Positions 24,299 through 35,068 are shown, numbered from the stretch's first letter. The stretch: 64,000 nt of DNA from Saccharopolyspora flava (GCF_900116135.1 NZ_FOZX01000004.1:186001-250000); one strand, 5' to 3'. The notes: generated by a model from the sequence alone, not told the origin. Made by a program: numbers and translations.

Positions 24299-25750
24299 GT
24301 GGTTTTCCAGCTGGAGAAGGTCAACGAAGCGATCCGACGGCGAGTCCCGCCGCTGACGTCGATACCGCTGCCGCGTTCGGTGGATCAGCGCATCCTCGAA
24401 AAGCGGTGGCCCGTCACCGAACTCGCCCCGCCACCGCCCGGGAGCGGGCTCAAACCCATCCTCGGCGACGCCGGCCCGCCGCTCATCGGCCACTCCCTGG
24501 ACTTCATGCGCTACGGGCCTTCCTTCGCGCTGCGCCGCTTCCAGCTCTACGGGCCGATCTCCTGGGCGCACTCGCTGGGGCGCCCGATGGTCACCCTCGG
24601 CGGCCCGGAAGCCACCTCGATCGCCCTGATCAACAAGGACAAGGCGTTCTCCCAAGGCGGTTGGCGCGCGCTCATCGACACGTTCTTCCACCGCGGCCTG
24701 ATGCTGCTGGACTTCGACGAGCACATGTCGCACCGGCGGATCATGCAGCAGGCCTTCACCCGGCAACGCCTCACCGGCTACGTCGACCAGATGGGGCCGA
24801 CGCTGCGCGAGGGAGTCCAAGCCTGGGGCGGCCAGGAGCGGCCGCGGCTGTACTGGCTGCTCAAGCAGCTCACCCTCGACGTGGCCACCCGCGTGTTCAT
24901 GGACCAGCGCAGCGGCAAGGACGCCGACCGCATCAACCGCGCCTTCGTCGACTCGGTCCGCGCGGCCACCGCCGTCGTGCGCTACCCCGTCCCGGGCGGC
25001 CGCTGGGCCGCGGGCGTGAACGGGCGCAAGCTGCTGGAGCGCTACTTCGCCGACAACATCGGCCGCGCCCGCCGTTCCGAGGGCGACGACCTGTTCTCGG
25101 CGCTGTGCCACGCGCGCAGCGAGGACGGCGAGCAGTTCGGCGACGACGACGTCATCAACCACATGATCTTCCTGATGATGGCGGCCCACGACACCTCCAC
25201 CATCACCAGCACCGCCGTGGCCTACTTCCTGGCCAAGCACCCGGAGTGGCAGGAGCGCGCCCGCGCCGAATCCCTCGCGCTGGGCGACGAGGTCCCCGAC
25301 ATCGAGGCGCTGGAAAAGCTGGAGACCCTCGACCTGGTGATCAAGGAGTCGCTGCGGCTGGTGGCGCCGGTGCCGTCGATGGTGCGCACGACCGTCCGCG
25401 ACACCGAGGTCCTCGGCCACCACCTGCCGGCCGGGACGATGGTGGGGGTCTCGCCGTTCCTCAACCACTTCTCCGCTGACCACTGGAGCAACCCGTTCGA
25501 CTTCGACCCCGAGCGCTTCGCCGAGGGCCGCCGGGAGGACAAGTCGCACCGGTTCGCGTGGGTGCCCTTCGGCGGCGGCGCGCACAAGTGCATCGGCCTG
25601 CACTTCGGAACCCTGGAGGTCAAGGCGCTGCTGCACGAGATGCTGCGCGGCTACACCTGGACGGTGCCGCGCGGGTACGAGGTGAAGTGGGACTACGTCT
25701 CGCTGCCGGTGCCGGTGGACGGGCTTCCGGTGGAATTGCGACGGAGGTGA
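24299..25750 (+). CDS. Cytochrome P450
   Basis: This 483-aa P450 has the I-helix oxygen-activation motif MAAHDTSTIT (an AAHDT variant of AGxD/ET), the K-helix ESLR, and the haem-binding loop FGGGAHKCIG with the proximal Cys. GTG 24299 follows GTGAGGAG. At 483 aa it is longer than typical soluble actinobacterial P450s (about 400 aa), mainly through an N-terminal extension of about 60 residues before GPPLIGHSLDF. It resembles the CYP110/CYP51-like class rather than small antibiotic P450s. Its promoter matches the mce operon promoter, so a sterol or lipid substrate is plausible but inferred. Confidence 0.92.
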   Translation: MVFQLEKVNEAIRRRVPPLTSIPLPRSVDQRILEKRWPVTELAPPPPGSGLKPILGDAGPPLIGHSLDFMRYGPSFALRRFQLYGPISWAHSLGRPMVTLGGPEATSIALINKDKAFSQGGWRALIDTFFHRGLMLLDFDEHMSHRRIMQQAFTRQRLTGYVDQMGPTLREGVQAWGGQERPRLYWLLKQLTLDVATRVFMDQRSGKDADRINRAFVDSVRAATAVVRYPVPGGRWAAGVNGRKLLERYFADNIGRARRSEGDDLFSALCHARSEDGEQFGDDDVINHMIFLMMAAHDTSTITSTAVAYFLAKHPEWQERARAESLALGDEVPDIEALEKLETLDLVIKESLRLVAPVPSMVRTTVRDTEVLGHHLPAGTMVGVSPFLNHFSADHWSNPFDFDPERFAEGRREDKSHRFAWVPFGGGAHKCIGLHFGTLEVKALLHEMLRGYTWTVPRGYEVKWDYVSLPVPVDGLPVELRRR

Positions 25751-25796
25751 TCTTCCGGGTTCCCGGACGATCGAAGTGCGACTAGCCTCGCTGCTC

Positions 25797-26738
25797 ATGA
25801 GGCTGGTCGCACTGTTCCTAGTCCTGCTCGGCGTCACCGCCTGCGCTCCCGCCGGGCAGGACTCCGCGGGTGACGCACTGGCCTCGCCGGTCACCGTCGC
25901 GCACCGCTTCGGGACCACCGCGATCGACCACGTGCCGAAGCGCGTGGTCAGCCTCGACCGGCAGTGGACCGACGTGCTGCTCTCGCTCGGCGTGCAGCCG
26001 GTCGGCTACGGCGTGGACCGGATGATGCCGGCCGGTCGGGTCCCGTGGGAGCGGCTCGATCCCGGCGCCGTCGGGCTCGACGTCTCCGGCGGCGTGCCGG
26101 TCGAGCGGATCCTCGCGCTCAAGCCGGATCTCATCGTGTCGTCCTACGCGATCACCGACCCGGCCACCTACCGGCTGCTGTCCCGCGCGGCGCCCACCAT
26201 CGCCGCGCCGCCCCGGGCCGACTCGGTGCCCGCCTGGCAGGACCTGGTGCGCACGGCGGGCCGGTTCCTGGACCGGCCCGCCGACGCCGAGCGCGTGGTG
26301 TCGGAGGTGGAGGGCCGCATTGCCGAGACCGCGCGGCGGCTGCCGGGGCTGCGCGGCAAGACCTTCGCGATGGGGCAGTACGTGGTCGGCGACGCGATGT
26401 ACCTCGTCGCCGACGAGAACGACGGCGCCGCGCAGCTGTTCCACTCGCTGGGGATGCACATCCACCCGCCGGTGGTCGAGACCGGAGCCGCCACCCACCA
26501 GGCCCGGATCCGGGTCAGCCCGGAGCGCGTGGACCTGCTGCGCGCGGACCTGGTGGCCTTCGTGGTCAACGGCGGTGACCGCTCGGCCCTCGCGGGCATC
26601 CCGGGCTTCGCCCAGCTCCCAGGCACGGTCGAGGTCCTCGCTTACCCGACGATCGCGGGTCTCAACACCCCGTCACCGCTGTCGCTCCCGTACGCCCTCG
26701 ACCAATTCCTCCCGTCCCTGCGAGCCGCCGCGACGTGA
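25797..26738 (+). CDS. Iron-siderophore ABC transporter substrate-binding lipoprotein
   Basis: This 313-aa protein has a lipoprotein signal (LVALFLVLLGVTAC, Cys16) and the FhuD/FepB-type periplasmic-binding fold: PKRVVSLDRQWTDVLLSLGV, GVPVERILALKPDLIVSSYA and YALDQFLPSL. It probably delivers ferric siderophore to an ABC importer, whose permease genes are not adjacent. I choose ATG 25797: TAGCCT at 25783-25788 lies 8 nt upstream and there is no ribosome site, so the mRNA may be leaderless. A GTG at 25776 is an alternative start. Confidence 0.85.
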   Translation: MRLVALFLVLLGVTACAPAGQDSAGDALASPVTVAHRFGTTAIDHVPKRVVSLDRQWTDVLLSLGVQPVGYGVDRMMPAGRVPWERLDPGAVGLDVSGGVPVERILALKPDLIVSSYAITDPATYRLLSRAAPTIAAPPRADSVPAWQDLVRTAGRFLDRPADAERVVSEVEGRIAETARRLPGLRGKTFAMGQYVVGDAMYLVADENDGAAQLFHSLGMHIHPPVVETGAATHQARIRVSPERVDLLRADLVAFVVNGGDRSALAGIPGFAQLPGTVEVLAYPTIAGLNTPSPLSLPYALDQFLPSLRAAAT

Positions 26739-26786
26739 GCCGTCCCGCGCCGCGGCGGCCTCGCGGTGGGGAGCTCCTGGGCAGGG

Positions 26787-26854
26787 GACAGTTTTTCCTC
26801 GAATTGACCGGATAAAACGGACGTCGATCATGGGTGATTCGAGGAAAAACTGTC
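26787..26854. terminator. Long-range inverted repeat between convergent genes
   Basis: Perfect 18-bp arms, GACAGTTTTTCCTCGAAT (26787-26804) and its complement (26837-26854), enclose 32 nt. It lies between the binding-protein gene (+) and the gene at 26871 (-), 48 bp and 16 bp from their stops. It is a probable bidirectional terminator of unusual loop length. The arms again begin and end with the CAGTTTT/AAAACTG pattern seen in the other 3'-end palindromes. Confidence 0.65.
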
Positions 26855-26870
26855 GGCTGCCGCGCGAAGA

Positions 26871-27515
26871 TCACCCGACGTTGGCTCCGAGGAGGGGGAG
26901 CGCGCGGAGGTCGTCGATCGTGAAGGCCGTGAGGCCGGCGAGGGCGCAGGTGGCGCGCATGGTGACCGCGAAGTCGAAGTCGTCGGGATCCAGGTAGTCC
27001 TGCTCGACCACGCCCGCCGTCTCGAAGGCCGCGCGGAGCTCGTCGGGGAAGCCGGCGATGTCCTCCTCGGTGAGGTCGTCGACCTTGACCCAGGCGAGCT
27101 CCTCGCCGTCGACCGCGTAGGCCATGCTCGCGTCGGCGTTGATGGTGAACACGCTGGTCGCGGCGGTGCGGCCGGACGCCGACAGCTCCTCGAGGGCGTC
27201 GTGGAAGGTGTGGCCGGAGTCGTCGTAGACGAACGTCCACCCGCCGACGCTGCCCGCGAGCAGCGCCGCCGCCGAATCCGGGTCGCTCCCGAGCGCCAGT
27301 TCGGGCAGCGAGGTCCAGTCGTCGGGCTTGCTCTCGGGCAGCTCGCAGCGTTGGATCAGGTGCGGCTCGGCGCCGAGGACCTCCAGCGCGGCCTTCGGGT
27401 CCAGGCCGCGGACGACGTGCAGGACGTGGTTGGGGTCGGCGCAGGCCAGCTCGGTGATCCACTTCGGATCGCCGTGGGCGTCCAGCACGCCGGGCGCAAA
27501 ACCTGGTTCGGGCAC
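26871..27515 (-). CDS. Uncharacterised protein, DUF6461-like
   Basis: This is a 214-aa acidic soluble protein with no signal or membrane segment. VVRGLDPKAALEVLGAEPH and the later GWTFVYDDSG recall actinobacterial DUF6461 proteins, which carry a conserved Rxl-D-x-xxAL-xxLG start. That assignment is from memory. Function is unknown; such proteins are often near immunity or toxin-like genes, but no partner is visible here. The start is GTG 27515 with a weak purine-rich site. It is convergent with the siderophore-binding protein. Confidence 0.65.
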   Translation of the reverse strand: MPEPGFAPGVLDAHGDPKWITELACADPNHVLHVVRGLDPKAALEVLGAEPHLIQRCELPESKPDDWTSLPELALGSDPDSAAALLAGSVGGWTFVYDDSGHTFHDALEELSASGRTAATSVFTINADASMAYAVDGEELAWVKVDDLTEEDIAGFPDELRAAFETAGVVEQDYLDPDDFDFAVTMRATCALAGLTAFTIDDLRALPLLGANVG

Positions 27516-27617
27516 GGGGTTCTCGCTTCCTGTCCGTGTGAGGTGCGGGGGACCCCGCGCACCTCACACGTCCCGCGGGTCCCATCCGGATCACCCGGAC
27601 GGGGACACGCCGAACGC

Positions 27618-27636
27618 TTGACTTGATTAGTTCAAG
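27618..27636 (+). promoter_or_regulatory. furA-katG promoter with Fur-type inverted repeat
   Basis: TTGACT (27618-27623) is a plausible -35. It overlaps CTTGA-TTAGT-TCAAG (27622-27636), a 15-bp inverted repeat in an A/T-rich patch unusual for this GC-rich sequence. Mycobacterial FurA binds an A/T-rich site just upstream of its own gene, so this is the likely autoregulatory operator. The furA GTG lies 22 bp downstream. Confidence 0.6.
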
Positions 27637-27658
27637 AAAATGCGGCAGGGTGGATCAC

Positions 27659-28099
27659 GTGAACACGACCGCGGACTACGAGCGACTGTTGCGCGAGGCG
27701 GCTCTGCGCGTGACGCGGCCTCGGGTGGCAGTGCTGTCCGCGGTCCACGAGAACGCGCACGCCGACACCGATTCGATCATCGGACTGGTTCGCCAGGACC
27801 TGCCCAAGGTGTCGCACCAGGCCGTCTACGACGTCCTGCGCGCCCTCACCATCGCCGGGCTGGTGCGCCGCATCCAGCCGATGGGTTCCGTGGCCCGCTA
27901 CGAAGCGCGGGTCGGGGACAACCACCACCACGTCGTGTGCCGGTCCTGCGGCCAGATCCACGACGTCGACTGCTCCGTGGGCGAGGCGCCGTGCCTGACG
28001 GCGTCGGATACCCACGGCTTCGTCATAGACGAGGCCGAGGTCATCTACTGGGGGCTCTGCGCATCGTGTGCCCCCGAATCCGCTGAAGAACCGCACTGA
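27659..28099 (+). CDS. furA: Fur-family redox-sensing repressor FurA
   Basis: This 146-aa Fur protein is strongly like mycobacterial FurA. The N-terminal winged helix includes LRVTRPRVAVLSAVHENAHA and SHQAVYDVLRALTIAGLVRR. The metal sites are in GDNHHHVVCRSCGQIHDVDC, with CxxC pairs (CRSC, CASC). FurA represses katG and its own gene and is inactivated by peroxide. I place the start at GTG 27659 (VNTTADYERLL), which matches the family N-terminus; the open frame extends 36 bp upstream without support. It is followed 18 bp later by katG. Confidence 0.94.
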   Translation: MNTTADYERLLREAALRVTRPRVAVLSAVHENAHADTDSIIGLVRQDLPKVSHQAVYDVLRALTIAGLVRRIQPMGSVARYEARVGDNHHHVVCRSCGQIHDVDCSVGEAPCLTASDTHGFVIDEAEVIYWGLCASCAPESAEEPH

Positions 28100-30328
<2,229 letters not shown>

Positions 30329-30349
30329 TCCGGACCTCGTAGCACCGGC

Positions 30350-30378
30350 GAGCCCCCGTCCGCTCCGGACGGGGGCTC
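30350..30378 (+). terminator. katG terminator hairpin
   Basis: Perfect 13-bp arms GAGCCCCCGTCCG (30350-30362) and CGGACGGGGGCTC (30366-30378) with a 3-nt loop lie 21 bp after the katG stop. Only a short T-containing tail (GTTCG) follows, as is usual in high-GC actinomycetes. It also sits 14 bp from the stop of the convergent gene at 30393, so it may serve both. Confidence 0.85.
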
Positions 30379-30392
30379 GTTCGCGTCCGGGC

Positions 30393-30869
30393 TCACTTCT
30401 TCTTGCGGGTGACCCAGATGGTGATGACGGCGCGGACCACGACCTCGTCGTGCTTGTCGTAGACGTTGACCGGGACGTCGACCTCCTGGCCCTCGTCGCC
30501 GAACTCCGGGATCGACTCCAGCTCGGCCACCGCGCGCATGCTCGTCTCGGCCTTGGCGACGTAGTCGACCCGCATCTTCTTCGGCAGCCAGCGGTGCGAG
30601 GTGGGCACCGTGGCCTCGGCGACCATGCCCATCGCGACCTCGGCGAGGTTGCACGCGGCGATCGCGTGGTAGGTGCCGATGTGGTTGTGCACGCCCCACC
30701 ACTTCGGCGAGGTGACCACGCAGCGGCCCGGCTTCATCTCCCGGATCGAGGGCAGGACGGTCCGGAAGTACGGCGCCTTGAGGCTCACGCTCAGCGAGAA
30801 CAGGGCGCGGCCGCCGGGGATGCCGGACAGCTTGGTCCACAGCGCGTGGGTCGGAGTCTGGGTGCTCAT
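30393..30869 (-). CDS. Hotdog-fold thioesterase-like protein (DUF4442)
   Basis: This 158-aa hotdog-fold protein is of the DUF4442 type, with LFSLSVSLKAPYFRTVLPSI, GVHNHIGTYHAIAACNLAE and GMVAEATVPTSHRWLPKKM. It is likely an acyl-CoA thioesterase or acyl-binding protein; the substrate is unknown. I use ATG 30869 (MSTQTPTHALW), since the open frame upstream runs through the promoter. A short palindrome (30886-30899) overlaps the -10 box, consistent with control by a TetR-type fatty-acid regulator. Confidence 0.82.
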   Translation of the reverse strand: MSTQTPTHALWTKLSGIPGGRALFSLSVSLKAPYFRTVLPSIREMKPGRCVVTSPKWWGVHNHIGTYHAIAACNLAEVAMGMVAEATVPTSHRWLPKKMRVDYVAKAETSMRAVAELESIPEFGDEGQEVDVPVNVYDKHDEVVVRAVITIWVTRKKK

Positions 30870-30882
30870 GACCCGAGAGGCT

Positions 30883-30899
30883 ATATTACCCGTCAGTAA
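30883..30899 (-). promoter_or_regulatory. Promoter with TetR-like operator for the DUF4442 gene
   Basis: On the minus strand TTACTGACGGGTAA (30899-30886) has TTAC/GTAA arms and runs directly into the -10 box TAATAT (30888-30883), 13 bp before the start codon. A palindrome overlapping the -10 fits a repressor site. It recalls operators of actinobacterial fatty-acid regulators, but the regulator is not identified here. Confidence 0.45.
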
Positions 30900-30926
30900 C
30901 CTACGCTCGGCGGTGCCGGACATCAC

Positions 30927-32021
30927 TCACGACAGGAACCGCTTCGCCAGCTTCCCGGCGCCCTTGAGCACCGCGTCCTTGAGCAGACCACCGCTCTCGC
31001 CCGGCGGTGGAGGCGGCGGCAGCGGCCGGTCGCCCGGTCGCGGAGCGGTGCCGGCGAACTGCATGGCGCGGTAGGGCCAGTTGCGCTCGGTGTTCCACTG
31101 GCTGACCACCAGGTGCAGGTCGTCCAGCGTCGAACCCGGGACGATGTAGCCGCCGTAGAGCTGCGCCACGTGCCCGGCCTCGTGGTCCTCGCAGCCCCAC
31201 GCGCAGCCGTGCAGCACCGTGCCCCGGACCGCCTCGTAGAGGTTCGCCGTCGGACCGTCCAGGTTGAGCACGTCGATCCGGTAGTCGCCGGCGTTGAACA
31301 GCGCCAGCAGCCAGCGGTCCTCGACCCGCCGCAGGCACAGCTCGCCGTAGGCGCCGGTGAGCGCCACCGTCGGCGGGTTGCCCCACGCCCACCGGCCGTC
31401 CCGGAAGCCCCAGCCCTGCCACGCGGCGGGATCGGTGATCCGGTCGGCGGGCACCCGCTGCAGGATCAGGCCCTTGTCGCGCTGGAAACCCGTGGAGAAG
31501 GCGTAGACGAAACCGTCGTCGCCGAGCTCCCAGGTCAGCATCTGGAACAGCCCGCCGTGCGCGTCACCGGGCCAGGTCGCGCCGGTGTGCTGCCAGGTCT
31601 CGCCGTTGTCGGTGGAGCGGTGGATCTCCGTCCAGTGCACGTTGCCCAGCCCCTGGCAGACCATGACGTGCAGGAACATCTGGTCGCCGAGGGTGATCAG
31701 GTCGGTCGGCAGCACGGTCGACACCGGGCGCCCGTCGATCACCGAATCGTGCTGGTACGGCAGGGCTTGGTCGGCGTAGTCGCTGCGCGGCCCGAGCGAC
31801 CCGGTCCACCGGATGCCGCCGCGCGCACCGGCGGCGTCGCCGAACACCACCACCGGCGAGCGCCAGCCCGGCCCGCCGACCCCGGCCCGGTCGAAGGTGT
31901 CGCCGAACACTGCCACCAGCCTGCCGTCCGGTGCGATCGCGGTGACCCCCAGGTCGGTGCCGCCGATGCCCAGGTGGTCGGTGATTCCCGGTCCGGTGAG
32001 GTCCTTGACCTTGCGCAACAC
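30927..32021 (-). CDS. DUF4185-like protein
   Basis: This 364-aa protein starts at GTG 32021 (MLRKVKDLTGPGITDHLGIG). It contains FGDTFDRAGVGGPGWRSPVV, TVLPTDLITLGDQMFLHVMV and one Asp-box (STDNGETW), the pattern of DUF4185 five-bladed propeller-like proteins. Mycobacterial relatives are secreted or cell-wall associated, but no signal peptide is apparent here. The C-terminus (GGLLKDAVLKGAGKLAKRFL) is preceded by a run of prolines. Enzymatic activity is unknown. Its stop is 57 bp before the DUF4442 gene start, with a separate promoter between. Confidence 0.75.
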   Translation of the reverse strand: MLRKVKDLTGPGITDHLGIGGTDLGVTAIAPDGRLVAVFGDTFDRAGVGGPGWRSPVVVFGDAAGARGGIRWTGSLGPRSDYADQALPYQHDSVIDGRPVSTVLPTDLITLGDQMFLHVMVCQGLGNVHWTEIHRSTDNGETWQHTGATWPGDAHGGLFQMLTWELGDDGFVYAFSTGFQRDKGLILQRVPADRITDPAAWQGWGFRDGRWAWGNPPTVALTGAYGELCLRRVEDRWLLALFNAGDYRIDVLNLDGPTANLYEAVRGTVLHGCAWGCEDHEAGHVAQLYGGYIVPGSTLDDLHLVVSQWNTERNWPYRAMQFAGTAPRPGDRPLPPPPPPGESGGLLKDAVLKGAGKLAKRFLS

Positions 32022-32081
32022 GCCGCCCTTCTCGTCGGAGTCGTCCTCCCCCGACCGTACGTGCCGCGACGCGGTGCGCGC

Positions 32082-33512
32082 TCAGCCCGCGAGGCCGGAA
32101 TGCCTGCGGCCGTAGGCGAAGTACACGGCGAGGCCGAGCAGCATCCACCCGCCGAAGGCCAGCCAGGTCGGTGCGCCGAGGCTGAACATGAGGTAGCAGC
32201 AGGACAGCACGCCCAGCGCCGGGACCAGCGGCACCAGCGGGGCGCGGAACGAGCGCGGCAGCTCCGGGTTGCGGCGGCGCAGCACCACGACCGCCAGGTT
32301 GACCAGGGCGAACGCGAACAGGGTGCCGATGCTGGTGGCGTCGGCGAGCTCGCCCAGCGGCACCACCGCGGCGAGCACCGCGATGAAACCCGACACCAGC
32401 GCGGTGTTGGCGCGCGGCACGCCGGTGCGCGGGTGCACGCGCGAGAACAGCGGCGGCACCAGGCCGTCCCGCGACATCGAGAACAGGATCCGGGTCTGCC
32501 CGTACAGCACGGTGAGCACCACGCTGGCCACCGCCACGATCGCGCCCGCCGACAGCAGGACCGAACCGGTCGTGCCGCCCAGCACCTTGCTCAGCGCCGC
32601 CTCGGTGCCCGCGAACTCCGTCCAGTGCATCGCGCCGACCGCGGCCAGCGCGACCAGGCAGTACAGCACGGTCACCAGCACCAGCGAGAGCATGATCGCG
32701 CGCGGCAGGTCGCGCTGCGGGTTGCGCGCCTCGGAACCGGCGGTGGAGGCGGCGTCGAAACCGATGTAGGAGAAGAACAGCTTGCCCGCCGCCGCGCTCA
32801 CCCCGCCCATGCCCAGCGGCAGCAGCGGCGAGTAGTTGCCGGCTCGCACGGCGGTGAACGCCAGCGCGCAGAACAGCACCAGCGTCGCGGTCTTGATCAC
32901 CACCATCGCGGTGTTGACCCGCGCGCTCTCCCGCGCACCGCCCAGCAGCGCCACCATCGCCAGCAGCACCACCGCCGCGGCGGGCACGTTGAGCAGGCCG
33001 CCGTCTCCCGGCGGGGCGCTCAGCGACTCCGGCAGCTCCACGCCCACCAACAGGTGGAGGAGCTCGTTGACGTACTGGCCCCAGCCGACCGCCACGGCCG
33101 CGACCGACACGCCGTACTCCAGCATCAGGCACCACCCGCACACCCAGGCCGCGAGCTCGCCCATCGTCGCGTAGGCGTAGGAGTACGAGGAGCCCGCGAC
33201 CGGGATCATGCCCGCGAGCTCGGCGTAGGACAGCGCCGACAGCAGCGCGGTGACACCGGCGATGACGAACGCCAGCGCCACCCCGGGCCCGGCCAGCGGC
33301 ACGGCCTCGCCCAGCACCACGAAGATCCCGGTCCCCAGCGTCGCGCCGACGCTGAGCGTGGTCAGCTGCCACAGCCCCAGCGACCGCCGCAGCGCACCGC
33401 CCTGCCCCTGGCCGCTGTCGGCGACCAGATCGGCGACCGGTTTGCGCCGGAACAGCTGCGCTCCACGGCTTTTCCCCGATCCGCGCGACTGCGCGAGCGC
33501 GTCCTCCACCAC
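32082..33512 (-). CDS. APC-family cationic amino acid permease
   Basis: This 476-aa integral membrane protein has about 12 helices. The family N-terminus LWQLTTLSVGATLGTGIFVV is present, followed by AGMIPVAGSSYSYAYATMGE and FFSYIGFDAASTAGSEARNP (the GFD motif of cationic amino acid transporters). It is likely an amino acid/polyamine-cation symporter of the CAT/YfnA type. I chose GTG 33512, which has GGAGG 5-6 nt upstream; GTG 33524 overlaps that site. It is transcribed on the same strand as the DUF4185 gene, 60 bp apart. Confidence 0.9.
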   Translation of the reverse strand: MVEDALAQSRGSGKSRGAQLFRRKPVADLVADSGQGQGGALRRSLGLWQLTTLSVGATLGTGIFVVLGEAVPLAGPGVALAFVIAGVTALLSALSYAELAGMIPVAGSSYSYAYATMGELAAWVCGWCLMLEYGVSVAAVAVGWGQYVNELLHLLVGVELPESLSAPPGDGGLLNVPAAAVVLLAMVALLGGARESARVNTAMVVIKTATLVLFCALAFTAVRAGNYSPLLPLGMGGVSAAAGKLFFSYIGFDAASTAGSEARNPQRDLPRAIMLSLVLVTVLYCLVALAAVGAMHWTEFAGTEAALSKVLGGTTGSVLLSAGAIVAVASVVLTVLYGQTRILFSMSRDGLVPPLFSRVHPRTGVPRANTALVSGFIAVLAAVVPLGELADATSIGTLFAFALVNLAVVVLRRRNPELPRSFRAPLVPLVPALGVLSCCYLMFSLGAPTWLAFGGWMLLGLAVYFAYGRRHSGLAG

Positions 33513-33742
33513 GTGATCCTCCACTGTGGACGCACTCGGCGTCCCGTCCGGATGTGCTCTGCCGCACTTCGCCGGCGCGTCACGTTAGCGAGTCGACCGT
33601 GAACTTCAGAAGCCGCTTTCGTTGCGCAGCGGCGGCCGTTGCGGCCGAACGTTGCGCCAACCGGGAATACCGTCGAAAACGCCGCTGCCGTGGTCCGGCG
33701 GGGCCGGCGGGTAGGGTCGGGGTTTTCGGAAGAGGTGGCGTT

Positions 33743-34450
33743 GTGGGGTTGCGGTTCGAGGAGATCGACTGGCGGGAGACGCCGATCGGGGCGATCAGCC
33801 TGCGGCGGCGCCGGGACCCGGTGCTGGACGTGGACGTCTTCGAGGTCAAGCTCGACGACGAGTACCTGATGTCGAGCCTGTTCACCGTCGCCGAGGAGAA
33901 GCTCGCGCGGCTCGGGCTGGCCGCGGTGTCCGGTTCGGAGCTGGACGTGGTCGTCGGCGGGCTCGGGCTCGGTTACACGGCCCGCGCGGCGCTGGAGGAC
34001 TCGCGGGTCCGGTCGCTGCTGGTGGTGGAGGGTCTCGGTGAGGTCATCGAGTGGCACGAGCGCGGACTGCTGCCGCTGGCGCGGGATCTCACCGGCGATC
34101 CGCGAAACCGGTTCGCGCACGGGGACTTCTTCGCGCTCGCCGAGTCGGACGAGGGCTTCGACGCGGGGCGGCGGTTCCACGCGATCCTGCTCGACATCGA
34201 CCACTCGCCGCAGCACGTCCTCGACACCGGCCACGCCGACTTCTACACCCCCGACGGCCTGCGCCGGATGGCCGCGCACCTGCACCCGGGCGGCGTCTTC
34301 GCCCTCTGGTCCGACGACCCGCCGCACGACGCCTTCACCCGCACCCTGGCTGAGGTCTTCGACGAAGTCACCCCCCACGTCGTCACCTTCGACAACCACT
34401 ACACCGGAGGAACCTCCGCCAACACGGTCTACGTCGCCACCACCCCCTGA
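33743..34450 (+). CDS. Spermidine synthase-like SAM-dependent methyltransferase
   Basis: This 235-aa protein has a Rossmann methyltransferase core of the spermidine-synthase type: LDVVVGGLGLGYTARAALED (motif I), then VRSLLVVEGLGEVIEWHER (acidic residue of motif II), RFHAILLDIDHSP and the PGGVFALWSDDPP strand. It lacks the N-terminal beta-domain of true spermidine synthases and the catalytic Asp context is altered, so polyamine synthesis is unlikely. GTG 33743 follows GGAAGAGGTGG. Its substrate is unknown. Confidence 0.75.
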   Translation: MGLRFEEIDWRETPIGAISLRRRRDPVLDVDVFEVKLDDEYLMSSLFTVAEEKLARLGLAAVSGSELDVVVGGLGLGYTARAALEDSRVRSLLVVEGLGEVIEWHERGLLPLARDLTGDPRNRFAHGDFFALAESDEGFDAGRRFHAILLDIDHSPQHVLDTGHADFYTPDGLRRMAAHLHPGGVFALWSDDPPHDAFTRTLAEVFDEVTPHVVTFDNHYTGGTSANTVYVATTP

Positions 34451-34459
34451 CCCCACCTC

Positions 34460-35068
34460 GTGGTGGCCCAGGTCGTCGACCACGAGCCGGTGGCGGTGGC
34501 GACGCAGGTGCTGCTGATGCCGGTGCTCGCCGCGCACCTGGCGCTGGCGGTGCCGGGTCCCCGGCCCCGGCTGGTGCGGCTCGTGCTGGTGGCGCTGGGG
34601 TTCTCCTGGCTCGGCGACACCGTTCCCCGGTTCCTGGACGGGGACGCGGAGTTCCTGAGCATGGTCGGCGGCTTCCTGCTCGCGCAGATCGTGTTCGTGC
34701 TGGCCTTCCTGCCGGACCGCGACCGCAGCGTGCTCGCGCGCAGGCGCGGGTGGCTGGTGCCGTACCTGCTGGTGTTCGCGGCGCTGGTCGCGGCCTGCCT
34801 GCCGCACGCCGGGGTGCTGACGCCGGCCGTGGTCGTCTACGGCCTGCTGCTGCTGTCGATGGCTGTGCTGTCGACCGGCGTGCACCCGCTGACCTGGGCG
34901 GGTGGGGCGATCTTCATGGTCTCCGACGGGCTCATCGCCCTCGGCGAGTTCGCCACCGCGCTGCCGGGCGACGCGAACATCATCGCCATCATGGCCACCT
35001 ACGCCGTTGCGCAGCTGCTCATCGTCCTCGGCGTCACGGCGCGCTCAGCGCAGACCGAGCGCGCGTAG
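34460..35068 (+). CDS. YhhN family protein (lysoplasmalogenase-like)
   Basis: This 202-aa membrane protein has about 7-8 hydrophobic helices. It has the YhhN/TMEM86 layout: LVRLVLVALGFSWLGDTVPR, MVGGFLLAQIVFVLAFLPDR, and IFMVSDGLIALGEFA near the end. Members hydrolyse the vinyl-ether bond of lysoplasmalogen in animals; the bacterial role is unclear. GTG 34460 is 9 bp after the methyltransferase stop, so the two are probably co-transcribed. Its last 24 bp overlap the 3' end of the convergent amidohydrolase. Confidence 0.8.
   Translation: MVAQVVDHEPVAVATQVLLMPVLAAHLALAVPGPRPRLVRLVLVALGFSWLGDTVPRFLDGDAEFLSMVGGFLLAQIVFVLAFLPDRDRSVLARRRGWLVPYLLVFAALVAACLPHAGVLTPAVVVYGLLLLSMAVLSTGVHPLTWAGGAIFMVSDGLIALGEFATALPGDANIIAIMATYAVAQLLIVLGVTARSAQTERA

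Noticed and set aside
27618..28099. FurA as a zinc-uptake regulator (Zur) or general Fur
   Set aside because: Sequence motifs and the 18-bp gap to katG match the FurA-KatG pair; no metal-uptake gene adjoins it.
31113..33602. 829-aa plus-strand open frame across the DUF4185 and APC genes
   Set aside because: Low-complexity His/Gln/Arg-rich translation with no domain; both underlying minus-strand genes are convincing.
33743..34450. Spermidine synthase
   Set aside because: It lacks the N-terminal domain and the conserved catalytic surroundings; only the methyltransferase core matches.
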